DNA of 64,000 bases from the NCBI RefSeq assembly GCF_001949145.1, contig NW_019091669.1:110741-174740 (forward strand), read 5' to 3'. A program made the position numbers and the translations under genes. Position 1 is the stretch's first letter; each line of letters begins with the position of its first letter. The stretch is from Acanthaster planci. Taxonomy: Eukaryota > Echinodermata > Asteroidea > Valvatida > Acanthasteridae. Shown here piece after piece: positions 31,053-41,096 of this stretch. The notes beneath the pieces are model-generated. The model was not told the DNA's origin and did not search any database. It saw nothing but the letters and a program-made list of their open reading frames with translations.

Positions 31053-33879
31053 AATGGCATTGAGAAATCGGAACTGTACGCCCCTCCAAACTTTCCCAGT
31101 TTCCCTAAACGCTAACGGTCAACCCTTTAAGTAAAATAGAGAGTAGATGATTCTATCTTTCTACTTTAATTATATGGTTAATCGTCGATGAGAACAATGG
31201 TAATTCTCAGTACGTGGGACCAAACCGATAAGTAATGGTATTATGAACATTAATGATGGCGTAAAATGACTTTCACGGGTGATATTCGTTAGGTGAGGAA
31301 TGGGCTGGGGTTAATTTGTCAGGGGTAAATCATGATGCCCTCCCCGGTCTACCGTTGCCGACACCGCCCATCCCCCGACCACCGCAACAATTTGACATCA
31401 AGCCCTCTAGGTCTATATAATTATAAGGGGGTGGCGAGTTGCCTTCGTTCAATGGTGACTATGTTGCGTGCCCCCGGTATACGTGCGTGTGTGTGTGTGA
31501 GAGGACTTTTTCACAACTTTGCCTGAAAGTTTAACCCCCATATTTGGGAGATGAGGATGGCATCTCCCTTTTGATGTTGGCACCATTTACATGTAACCTC
31601 AGCTTTTCCATCTTTCGTACATCAGCATTCCGGTTTGCCATTGTTGAAAGTTAAAAAAAGTGTTTCAGAGCACGGGTGGGACGTTGACACCCCCCAAAAA
31701 GAGCTGGCGTTGGACTGGCCTGCTTTACTTCCCTCCACAAGCTTATTTATAATGTGCAGAATGTATTCCACCTGCCATCGTTAATAATAAGCATCATGTT
31801 CATTGATACACAACACTCAAACCCTACCAAGACACAACGCACACTTAACTCTTTGAGGGTGCTGTACCTAGGTGATGATATCCACTTGGGTAAGGTTTAA
31901 TAACTCCTTTACTGCTGTATCATAGTTGTCACAATTTCAATGGGAGCATGAAACATTAGTGAGGATGGAATGATATCTCCATATAAAGACATCGTGTGTA
32001 TGCCTTGGGATACAACCATTTTTAATCTATAAATTGACATGTTTAGAAACCCCATATAGTTGTTGACAACATTGCAAATAAATATGATTTTTTGAAAGTT
32101 ACAATTAATCATGATGCTTGTCGGGCTTGGGGGCTAGTAAAAATTATCCAGTGTCAGTCCTTAATCTCTTTAACCTTAACCATGTACTTGTGATGGAAAG
32201 CACACATCAAGACCATCAGCGGGTTAAGTTTCAGAAAAACACACAAGTTTGCAGCCCTGTACACTTAGAACTCTGCTGCTCCTGGCACTGCTGTGAATGT
32301 GCTCCTTCATCCATTGTTTATCATCCAGGTGGTGGAATCTTCTGAATAATTTCAAGGCAGTTGGGTTGCCTAATTCTGACTCAATTAAATGGAGTGAGCT
32401 TGACCAGCTCAGTAATCTACAAGATGTAACAGGACCCAGCGGCGGCGGAACGATTTTCAAAGGGGGGGGGCAGTTGTTAGACTGATTAATAGGCCGATCC
32501 ATTAAGCCCCACCACATTATAAGCCCTGCAAAAAGTGTGGGGGCATGCCCCCAGTCGAAAAGGGGGGGGGGCACTGCCCCCCTGTCTCCCCTGCTTCCGC
32601 CGCCAGTGACAGGGTCACATAGAGTTGTTCTAGGGTTGTTTACATTTTAAAATCGGTGTGCTTTCAACCCCACACAACAGCAGGTTCCTATGGCTTTTCG
32701 TAGACTGCTTAATCATGCTAGTCATATCATTTCATCCATGAAACCACTGTTGTCTTACCATTTTAGTTTTATTTTAGTTATTTTTTCTTTTTTTAAATTT
32801 TATTTACTGATGTTTTAATTCAATTTTGTAAATGTTTCATTTTTAATTATTGTTTTCATCTATTTGTATTTTTCTTTTATTTTCAATTTCTTTATTTCAT
32901 TTTGTTAAAAACATAATTTTGTTGTTATTTTCCTTGTAATTTTGCCCTGACGTCAACAGATATTGTGCCTACATCTTTGCTAACAATGATTAAAAGCTCA
33001 GGTGCATTGCTTTCAACTACTAATCGTTCTTGCGACATTATTTTGCCAGTCAAAATGTAAGCATGATCCTACCCAAGTAAGTCATTAAGTAAAAGTGCAT
33101 GGTGATGTGTATTTCTTTTGACCTTCGTTACTGTAAGAGCCCTATAGAGGGATCCCAATACGACGCTTTTAGCGTCGATCTGCACACTTCCGCGTTTGAA
33201 AACGAGGCTGTATGTGTCAGCTTCAATTCTTACTACGATCAGATGATTGAAAGTAAGGAGTCAAGACACAAAATACATAAAGGTATGTTAAATTCAGACT
33301 TCTCAGACTACACATTTTTGTGGAAGAGTCTTCCAGGATGACTCGACACGTAAAATCAAAAAATAATGGCAATTTACAGTGAACTAACGTACCTGCGATG
33401 GACGTGTATCTGCATGTGCAGTGGGCGTGGTTTAAACTGAAGTGACATCACACATACGAACCGGATGCTGCATGTACTGTGTCGACTCCGCGGGTGTGCG
33501 CGAAGAGGTTCAACACAGAGAGCTTCGGTTTCGATGCGGATATGCGCAGACGGCGCTAATTAATGTGAAATCCATCTATAGTTTAGCGTCTTTTTGGTTT
33601 GCGTGCAGCGAGTTTGGATTTGGGTTGGGAATGGTTTGAGCGCCGCCGTCAGGATAAGATGGTCAATTTGGGCTGTGTTAGGTAGCAGGCTTTGGGTTTT
33701 TGTTAGGATTTGCGGTTTGGGTGAGCTTGAAGTTTGGTGAAGTGGCTGGCGCTGGATTAGGATGGGCTGGTCACCGCTGGATTAAGTTGGGTCTTGTCAA
33801 CTTATGTCGGGTTCAATGAGTCATTGTTTGAATAGGCCTTTGGCTATTTTTTTCCTGGATCTGTACGATGTGTGTGATG
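31053..33879. other. Gene-free DNA between Rep element and Ig2 block
   Basis: No supported gene. Contains T-rich low-complexity DNA (32760-32940) and one short inverted-repeat element. Confidence 0.45.
32439..32606. mobile_element. Short MITE with GGCGGCGGAA inverted ends
   Basis: GGCGGCGGAA (32441-32450) and TTCCGCCGCC (32595-32604) bracket about 165 bases with G and C tracts at matching subterminal positions. Possible 8-base flanks (ACAGGACC and ACAGGGTC) differ at two or three positions, so the target duplication is uncertain. Confidence 0.5.
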
Positions 33880-34450
33880 CAGAATAAATGACAGCATTAT
33901 AAGCAATGACATGGGTGACACGCTGCTTGACAGTGTTACGGCTGTTGCATTGCTGTTCCTGCCGTGTTCGATGCTAAGCATCCACATCACCAATATTCCT
34001 AAGCCTGTAGAATATTTTTTTACTTGTATTATTGAACACCAGTAACCAATATTAAGTCTGGTTTGGTCCCGCTTAAAGGCGTGCAGAGCAATAAAGCGCA
34101 ATGTGGGCAAATAATACCGCGAGAGAGTTTGAAGGTTTTTAAAGCTGTTTGCAGGTTTTACAAATGGAAATTAAGGCACGATTAGGAACATTAATTAGTA
34201 TCTTTCAACTGGATTAAGACGTGACGAAGATATTGGATTAACACTAAGGTTCCATTAATCTTATTATTTTCTTTCAAAACAAAGCACTGGTTTTGAATGG
34301 ATTGACACGGGTACCTAAAGAAAGAAAGAATAGGAAAAAAGTTGCGCTTGTTTTTATGTGGATTCTACCAACAGGGAGTCCAGAGATCACATTCCAACTG
34401 AATTGCTCACGTCAATGGAAGGCAGGATACGATCTTACAAAACAACAGTC
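33880..34450 (+). repeat. Duplicated 5' block of Ig2
   Basis: This upstream segment is repeated, diverged, at 46740-47240. Shared phrases include TGCTGTTCCTGCCGTGTTCG / TTCTGTTCCTGCCGTGTTCG, ATTGAACACCAGTAACCAA / TTGAACACCAGTAACCAA and AGATCACATTCCAACTGAA / CGATCACATTCAAACTGAA. It probably belongs to the regulatory flank of the receptor gene. Confidence 0.75.
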
Positions 34451-34821
34451 ACCCAACGTGGTGGTGGAAAGAGGAAATGAAGTTGGAAAAAAAAAACAGG
34501 GAGATGAAATTTCACACCAAGCCCAACTTGTTTCTCACTCTGTACGGATCAGATGCGTTAGGTATATAACTCTTAATCATTTCATAGTAGTCTTAGTCAG
34601 CCACGGCAGTCTTCACCTCGAAAGCAGCACTGAAAATGTGCTTCTTTCTCTCTTTTTGATCTCCCCGGCAAACTGCAAAGTTGATGTGCGCAGAGTTTTG
34701 ACCACGTGAAGGAGAGCGGGGGTAACTTGGCTCAGGCACACGATCCCGCTCCCGGTTAAAGATAGTTGTTGGCTGTCGCGCTGCAAAACAAAATAGGCCC
34801 TGGTGTAAAGATCTGAGGAAG

Positions 34822-36408
34822 ATGGAACTCCGTTCACTAGACACGCTAGATCGACAGCAATGGGGGAGTATCAGGAGAGTTGTGCTGTGTTGCGCTCTTC
34901 TCCTCACTGCGGGTACCTGGAGTTACTGCACTGGAGTGAGTGCTATGGTGATGACAAGGGGTGACGCATATTATCCAGCCGATGAATATGTTACTGTCAA
35001 CGAAGGCGAAACGCTTGCGATGCACTGTGCTGCATCGAGGAATTATTTGCAAAGCGTTTGGTGGGGGAAGCTACTTACATCCACCAACACTGACTGGCTG
35101 ACGGAGGGTACCAATGTTCACACGAGTGATACCCGAGTGTTTGTTGAATCGTCGAGTATTTATTACAACTGGCAGGTTTACGACGTTTACTCCATACACA
35201 TTACTCGCGTAGCCGCTTCAGATCAAGGGAGATACATATGCTATGTACGGTGGTCCAGTGGGACTTCATATGGAAACGTCTTAGTATCTGTGAATTCTTT
35301 TCCGGAAGATGATCCAGTATGCTCCGCAAGTGAAGTGGACACATCAACGGTACGCGACACCACAGTGCGCTGTGACACAGCGCTTGGGAACCCAGGAGTG
35401 AATATTACTTGGATGATCCAAGAAACGGGTGAAGAAGTGACAGGTAGTATTTGGGATTACCGGATCGATGACCAAGACCGCCGCCAAGGTGTCTTAAACT
35501 TTCGACAGCGGGTGCATCATCAAATTTTGGTTTGCACGGTGACCAGTTCTGCCTTTCCAAGCCAGAACCGCACGTGCTCCATCGGTCCCATGCCGGAGTT
35601 GTCCTCTACGGAAGGTCCAATCACAACGGAAATATTTGATGAGACAACTGTAGAAACAGACAGGTCTCATACAGTGACAACGAAGAGCAGAACAGCTGAA
35701 ACCACGATTCCCCCCACCGAACTCACGGGACAGAGTATAGATTGCCAGACATTCCCTTGCAAGGATGCCAAAGTTACAGGAGTAACGATGATTCCAAGGG
35801 ATCTTGAACCTCCTAATACTGTCATTTCTTCGGCCGATATTGGAACTGTGTCAGTAGCCGTGGCAGTGCCATCTTTTGTCCTTTTTCTCATTTTGTTAGT
35901 GGGCATTTTGAAACAGAGGAAACGGTTAAAGCGAAGACAGAAACAGAGCAATCGGGAACCTGGACGGAACGCTGGGGTCGTCATCCGGAACTCGGCCCCG
36001 CAAACGCTCAACACCCTCATTGAGATCCCCAGGAGAGGAGATTCAGCGTGTAACGAAATCTCCCCGCCCGGGGGAGAGTCCTGCAACTTGCCGTATGAAA
36101 TGGAGCTCCATCCTGCTGGCCCATCTGCCTCGTACACAGAAGCGTCAGAACGAAATGATGTATCCAAGGGGTTCTGCGTTACATACGAGACCGTTCAAAG
36201 GGACAACAGCGACACTGACTCTGTGATCCAAGAAAGTGGCAATCTCTACGAACACGCCAACATCAGTGGTACCAGTGTGTCAAACACCAGATGTTGTGAC
36301 ACCGAGGACGGAGCGTTAGATGACAGTGACAAGATTAAATCTGAGGTGTCTATTTACGAGTCTGAAGGAATGGTGGATAATGTCATATATGAATCTTACG
36401 ATGGATAA
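34822..36408 (+). CDS. Ig2: two-Ig-domain receptor with ITIM-like motif
   Basis: A 528-residue single-exon type I receptor. The Met at residue 1 precedes a signal peptide whose hydrophobic core is VVLCCALLLTAG (about 20-31). Ig domain 1: Cys69, Trp80-Trp81 and DxGxYxC ending at Cys140. Ig domain 2: Cys184, Trp197, Cys238, with the extra Cys167/Cys252 pair. A Thr-rich, probably O-glycosylated stalk (255-335) with two more cysteines leads to a membrane helix at about 340-363, then a basic anchor. The tail has CVTYETV (Tyr455), which fits the ITIM consensus [SIVL]xYxx[IVL]; the acidic NSDTDSV run; NLYEHANI, which recalls the YEHV motifs of Ig1; and the C-terminal family box EGMVDNVIYESY, in which the NPxY proline is Val. 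Inferred role: inhibitory or phosphatase-recruiting surface receptor. Intact reading frame; ligand unknown. Confidence 0.9.
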   Translation: MELRSLDTLDRQQWGSIRRVVLCCALLLTAGTWSYCTGVSAMVMTRGDAYYPADEYVTVNEGETLAMHCAASRNYLQSVWWGKLLTSTNTDWLTEGTNVHTSDTRVFVESSSIYYNWQVYDVYSIHITRVAASDQGRYICYVRWSSGTSYGNVLVSVNSFPEDDPVCSASEVDTSTVRDTTVRCDTALGNPGVNITWMIQETGEEVTGSIWDYRIDDQDRRQGVLNFRQRVHHQILVCTVTSSAFPSQNRTCSIGPMPELSSTEGPITTEIFDETTVETDRSHTVTTKSRTAETTIPPTELTGQSIDCQTFPCKDAKVTGVTMIPRDLEPPNTVISSADIGTVSVAVAVPSFVLFLILLVGILKQRKRLKRRQKQSNREPGRNAGVVIRNSAPQTLNTLIEIPRRGDSACNEISPPGGESCNLPYEMELHPAGPSASYTEASERNDVSKGFCVTYETVQRDNSDTDSVIQESGNLYEHANISGTSVSNTRCCDTEDGALDDSDKIKSEVSIYESEGMVDNVIYESYDG

Positions 36409-36539
36409 ACTCACGCAATCTGCCCCGATTCCAGCGTTAAAACTAGTCTTATTGTTTCAACGCTTTTTAAACGTTCTCCTGGTAACACTGGATGTTGTAG
36501 ATGTTGTGGTGTTGTTACTAACCCAAAGCTGAACACGAT

Positions 36540-36780
36540 GTGGCGTAATAAGTGAATAGCGAAGTAGCTATGGCGGACATGGGGCACCCCTCCCCCTTTG
36601 TCAGGCTTTTGCCGGCCTCCCTCCTGCTCAGAAATTAGAGAAGGAAACAAATCTGCTGTCAGCCTTGATCATTGTTCCTATGTGACCGAACCCGTGTCAT
36701 GAGGGCCCCCTCTAGACAATGAAGCCAAAGTTGCCCCTTCAAATCGTTTAATGGACCCCTGTTACGCCACTGAAGGTCAG
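36540..36780. mobile_element. MITE with GTGGCGTAA inverted ends, 3' of Ig2
   Basis: GTGGCGTAA at 36540-36548 and TTACGCCAC at 36772-36780 bracket 241 bases without coding capacity, 130 bases after the Ig2 stop. The ends are short, so the call rests on their exact complementarity and compact size. Confidence 0.5.
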
Positions 36781-37057
36781 ATGGGGTGGGCGGATATGGT
36801 GGAATAATATTTAGGTAGTACAACAAAACGTCAATGATTTGGTTTGGATACGTGGCATGCAACAGGGGGACTCATTCAAGTGACTCTCTCTGCAAAACCC
36901 CTTGTAACCGCAGTCAACGGTTGAAATTTCAATTATTAATGCCAACGCACAATGTAAGTATGATTAGCCATGTATCAGTCAGTGAATGGGACGTGCTAGA
37001 AGCCGTACTTTATACAATATCCAAGGCCATTTCCTCAATTGTCCCTAATTTCAAAGA

Positions 37058-37840
37058 AGGAATGAACAATACGCCAGTTTCCTTTCACACACGGGGCATG
37101 CAGGGGAAACATATGTAAATAAACTTAAGTTTAGATAAATAAATAAATAACTATGTCTTACATATCAGTGATCTCCCAAAGAAGCAAAATTTTAAATCAA
37201 AGCTGAGGTTGAGACATGACTTCCACATATAACTGTGCAAAATAATGTCCTTAATGTCCAAAAAAACCCCCAAAATAAAACAAAACAAAAGAGGGCAACT
37301 ATAAAGCCTAACAAACCAACAGGCTTCTTGCTAAAGCACCCTTGGAAACAAAAATAACACTGAAAACAGTTCCCCGTTAAGTAAAGTTTTTCTGTCAATA
37401 AAAAACAATCGTAATCCTATCCCATCTCCAATTGTAGTCTGTTCAAATGAACTACAAGTACCTGTTTCCAGCTGAATCGTGCTATGATGGATCGACGCGA
37501 GGAGAAAACTTAAGTCAATTCACCAATCTCTTGAAATATTTGTGCGTGATATGTGAATTTATTGTTTTGTATGCGAACAGATTTATTTCTATTGATGTAT
37601 GGCATCCCTGTCTGTTTTTAGAATAAACCTACTGTTAAAATATCGCTTTAAATCCTGTGATGATTCACATAAATGAATCCATGTGAAAGATTTGTGAATT
37701 ACGTATTATGTTGAATGTGAACGGATTTGTTGATGAATAGAATTCCTTGGATATGATTGACATAAACTTACTCTTTGAAGCTTTGTGATGAATTACAATT
37801 AACCAAACTTTATTTATTTATCCGTTTAAAGCCAAATATA
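37058..37840 (+). repeat. Duplicated 3' block of Ig2
   Basis: Starting at AATGAACAATACGCC this flank is repeated, diverged, from 47256 (AATGAACAATACACC), including GGAAACATATG, AAATAAATAA and AGAAGCAAAATT. Part may be Ig2 3' UTR. An (AAAT)n run lies at about 37134-37150. Confidence 0.7.
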
Positions 37841-38430
37841 CTTTTCTCGAACGCAAATGATGTTTTCGTTTGAAAATTTCAACGACAATTTATTTTACGT
37901 ATACGTCTCGCTACAAACCAATTTGAAAGAGTAAACTCCAGCTCCAGCCCTGGTTTGTACAGTGACCATCAACCATGTCTTCATTTCCAAGACACTAAAG
38001 GACTTGCTCAGAGGCAGATCTAGGATTGTTTTGCTGAGAGTGGGGGGGGGGGGTAGTTGTGCGTTGGGGGTTACCACATGTAGTTGTCACTGCTGGTAAA
38101 GCCGTCCAAACTCTGTTGTGTCCTTAACCGTGCACTGCACGCAAAATAAGCGGTTTTCCAACCTTTTGATGCAGGTCCTTAAAATTGTATGGGGGTGGGT
38201 TAACACCTACTCCTGGATCTACGCCAGATGCTTCATATCGATCTCTTCCTTCCTGCCACGGTTGCCACGTGACCTTACAAGAAGTGTCACAACAGACTAA
38301 AAATATCAAACATTGCAACCGTGGCATGATTTCAACTATACTAATGAATTCTACTTGCTTCATTGCGATCTCTGTGTTGGTTATTTGCATCCTAAAACGT
38401 AAAATGAACGCTAGCAAGAACCTCAAAGGC
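37840..38430 (+). pseudogene. Decayed Ig-receptor fragment (psi-a): Ig2 F strand to membrane helix
   Basis: CCTGGTTTGTACAGTGACC (about 37948) corresponds to the LVCTVTS F strand of the second Ig domain in intact genes. Some 400 bases on, TTGGTTATTTGCATCCTAAA with flanking codons encodes a membrane-helix remnant (FIAISVLVICILKRKM, about 38358-38408). Both landmarks and the spacer align with psi-c at 55360-55900. No full frame survives; G tracts interrupt it. Confidence 0.65.
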
Positions 38431-39376
38431 CACCCCCCCAAAAAAAAAACAAGACAAAAAACAAAAAAAGTCGGTCTTTGGTCAGCGCGCGCGTCGATTT
38501 TGAACCTGCGCGTCAAAGTTTTTTTTCCCATTTTTTTCTCAAAATTTTCAAAACAGTGCCCTCTATTTCGACCGCCTGAATATCCGCGAGTAGACTGATT
38601 CCCGTCCACAAGTCAATAAGTCGGAAAGGCAATTTGTCCAAGGAACCAGACTAATCCGTGGGCAGCTCGTACCCGTGATAGATCCGTTACGACTGCCTAA
38701 TGTTGATGTCGAGCATAAACAGTAGATCGTGGGTAGGTTACAAAGTTGCAGCCAGCTGATCAACAATGGCGGGATGACGTGTGACTTGCTACTACTAGCC
38801 TTTGCTATTTGATTAAATATGCCACTCAAAGAACGAGAAATTGCAGTATTAAAAAATGCGTCTAGTGAGGCACCGTTGGATGTCAAATGCAGTCATTTTC
38901 CACTTCAAAATGCCAGCTTACCAGAAAGAAAAAGTCACTGGAAGTCTAGTCCTGTACATATTTTTTTTAATTAAGCAAGTATGACTTTTGTCAATAATTT
39001 CGTCAGTTCCTTTTTCGATAGCTAGTATTGATGGACTGCACCAAGTTACAAGTTGCAACAAACACATCGAGCAGCCATAGTACCGTTGAGCCATACGACC
39101 ACCAACAGGAAAAATGAATACGCATATTCCATAGTAAAGAATTCCTAACCAGGAAATAAACACAAAATGCACTTTGGTGGAGAATGGTTAGCGGTTCGCG
39201 TAATGCATGGGTCTGACTACACTTTCCATTTTGATCTGAGGCAGTATGCAGGGACATTCATTTACAAACCTGGCAAACGCGTTACTTGTCTGTTAACTAC
39301 CATTTTGGAAGACTGATAAAGACAGTTGAAAATACCTGATAGCATTTTCCCCAAGACTCTCAACCATTTTGTCTCA

Positions 39377-39388
39377 ATAAAAACGACG
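39377..39388 (+). promoter_or_regulatory. Conserved ATAAAAACGACG box upstream of Ig3
   Basis: The 12-base box occurs 55 bases before the Ig3 start and again 70 bases before the Ig4 start (57731-57742), inside flanks that are otherwise diverged. A TATA-like core promoter is a reasonable reading. Confidence 0.45.
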
Positions 39389-39431
39389 TGAAGAAAGAAC
39401 TGACACCAGTTTGGTAACAATTGCCATCGAC

Positions 39432-40790
39432 ATGGCACCTAAATACCCGCACATGATGGTTTTGCCTTCCGTCGAGGCTGTCTTGGTATGTTTTTTGTCA
39501 ACGATGATCGCATGGAGTGCAGGCTTGGGAGACGGCACTGTGATCCTGACAAAGGACGCTCATGACCCTGCAACAGAATACGTTCAAGTTGTGGAGGGTG
39601 GAACACTAGTTCTGCATTGCTCTGTCTCGACGGCTTTATTACACGGAGTGTGGTGGGGGAAAGAGGTTGAAAACAGACGCATTTATTTAACAGGAAACTT
39701 ACAGTACAACCTAAATCTGACAACAAACGATTGTGGTGTTGCTGTATCGAGGAGTGCCAACTTCACCGAAGATGAAATGAATTACTGCAGCTATCCTCTT
39801 CGGATAAATCGAGTAGACGCTTCCGATGATGGATTTTACTTCTGTTTTGCAAGATGGCGATTAAGTGCCAGTAGTCCAACCGTAACCAAAGATGCATCTG
39901 GACCTATTGAAGTATCAGTTATAAACTTTTCAAACGGCACTCCTGAGTGTGAGTTAACTCGGGATTCTGCCAGTGGAATTTGGGTGAAGTGCGAGACCGA
40001 GCACGCTCACTCCGGAGTGAAGATCACCTGGACGGTTGAGGATACGGGCCAAGTACTCTCTGTCCAGAGTGCCACGAACCGCACTGATCCCAGTGGACGA
40101 CAGTGGGTCGAGAGCTCACTATCTGTCAGTCAGAAGATGCAGAATCAGGTCCTGATTTGTACGATCACGAGTCCTGCCTTTCCGGGCAGGAACCAGACCT
40201 GCTCTGTCATTCCAAGTGTAGGGACTGTCTCACCCACACAGAGTCTTGACGCCGCAAATGCCGAACTCACGGAACCCACTCTCTCAAGAGGTAGCACAGT
40301 TACGTCTACACATCAAATATCTGTGGCCCACGAAGTGCCTTCGGGGTACTTTATTGTTTGGACCCCTTGGGCAATCATTGTGGGTTTCTCATGTTTCAGT
40401 TTTTTCATTTGTCTGTTCTGCATTTTGAAACAGAAGAGACAGCAAAGGGACAGAAGGGTGGAAAGGAAACAGCTCGGGGCAACGCGGACAGCAGGAGACA
40501 GGAGCGACGGCAAAACAAACAGAAGCAACGGGGCAGATGTCTCGCACACCACCATACAAATGCTCAGCATCGGGGGCAGAGCAGTTTCGGCGCGGGGAAC
40601 AAGCTTCTTGCTTGGGGAAGAAACGTGTGAGCCCTCGTATGAAAAATGCCATAGTGCTGCCGTTGGGAATTCTTGTGTGACATACGAGACAGTCCCCCTT
40701 GAGGACAGCGACACTGACTCTGTGACCCGGGAGAAACAAGAATATGACACGTTGTATCAAAAAACACTGCCTGCCCCCACTGGTCGATAA
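39432..40790 (+). CDS. Ig3: two-Ig-domain receptor with ITIM-like motif, tail cut by a stop
   Basis: A 452-residue single-exon receptor. The ATG at 39432 starts a signal peptide (VLVCFLSTMIAWSAG). Ig domain 1: Cys63, Trp74-Trp75, DDGFYFC ending Cys138, plus an extra Cys101/Cys119 pair shared with Ig4. Ig domain 2: Cys187, Trp200, Cys243 and the outer pair Cys173/Cys257. Membrane helix about 307-332, followed by KQKRQQRDRR. The tail has the ITIM-like CVTYETV (Tyr418) and EDSDTDSV. It ends at TAA (40788-40790), but the same frame stays open for 101 more codons that encode a second such module and the family NPxY box (see next entry). Paralog comparison says the longer form is ancestral, so this is either a nonsense allele or a readthrough gene. 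Closest relative is Ig4; block 38.9-42.5 kb is duplicated at 57.0-60.7 kb. Confidence 0.88.
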   Translation: MAPKYPHMMVLPSVEAVLVCFLSTMIAWSAGLGDGTVILTKDAHDPATEYVQVVEGGTLVLHCSVSTALLHGVWWGKEVENRRIYLTGNLQYNLNLTTNDCGVAVSRSANFTEDEMNYCSYPLRINRVDASDDGFYFCFARWRLSASSPTVTKDASGPIEVSVINFSNGTPECELTRDSASGIWVKCETEHAHSGVKITWTVEDTGQVLSVQSATNRTDPSGRQWVESSLSVSQKMQNQVLICTITSPAFPGRNQTCSVIPSVGTVSPTQSLDAANAELTEPTLSRGSTVTSTHQISVAHEVPSGYFIVWTPWAIIVGFSCFSFFICLFCILKQKRQQRDRRVERKQLGATRTAGDRSDGKTNRSNGADVSHTTIQMLSIGGRAVSARGTSFLLGEETCEPSYEKCHSAAVGNSCVTYETVPLEDSDTDSVTREKQEYDTLYQKTLPAPTGR

Positions 40791-41096
40791 GGCGGGAAAG
40801 CGGAAGCCCAAGAAGCGAGCTGTGCAAGTCATGGTAGTTGCGTCGTGTACAAGACACTTAACCCAGGGGACAGCGACTGTGACTCTGTCACTCATAAAAA
40901 CAATCATCAGTATCAAGAGCCTGACAATATCGACACTGGTGTCTTAGAAACAGGTCGTCTTGTCGACTGGGCCGCAATTAGCGACAGTGGCAATCCTGAA
41001 GACAAGGTAAATAGTTTGCCGAGTGATGAATCTGGCAAAGGGATGGTGGATAATCCAGTATACGGACCGTACGTCGAGAAATCTAGCAAATACTAA
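40791..41096 (+). other. In-frame continuation of the Ig3 tail after the stop
   Basis: 101 sense codons follow the Ig3 TAA in the same frame. They encode a second ITIM-like module, CVVYKTL, followed by GDSDCDSV, then near the end GKGMVDNPVYGPY, the C-terminal box shared with Ig1 (GMIDNPFYQPY) and Ig2 (GMVDNVIYESY). The frame ends at TAA 41094-41096. The absence of further damage argues that loss of translation, if real, is recent. Confidence 0.8.

Noticed and set aside
34293-34709. 138-codon open frame just upstream of Ig2
   Set aside because: It overlaps the duplicated 5' flank; the copy at 47.1 kb does not keep the frame.
40744-40947. Alternative-frame open frame over the Ig3 stop region, as a possible frameshift continuation
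   Set aside because: The conserved ITIM and NPxY residues lie in the original frame after the stop, not in this one.
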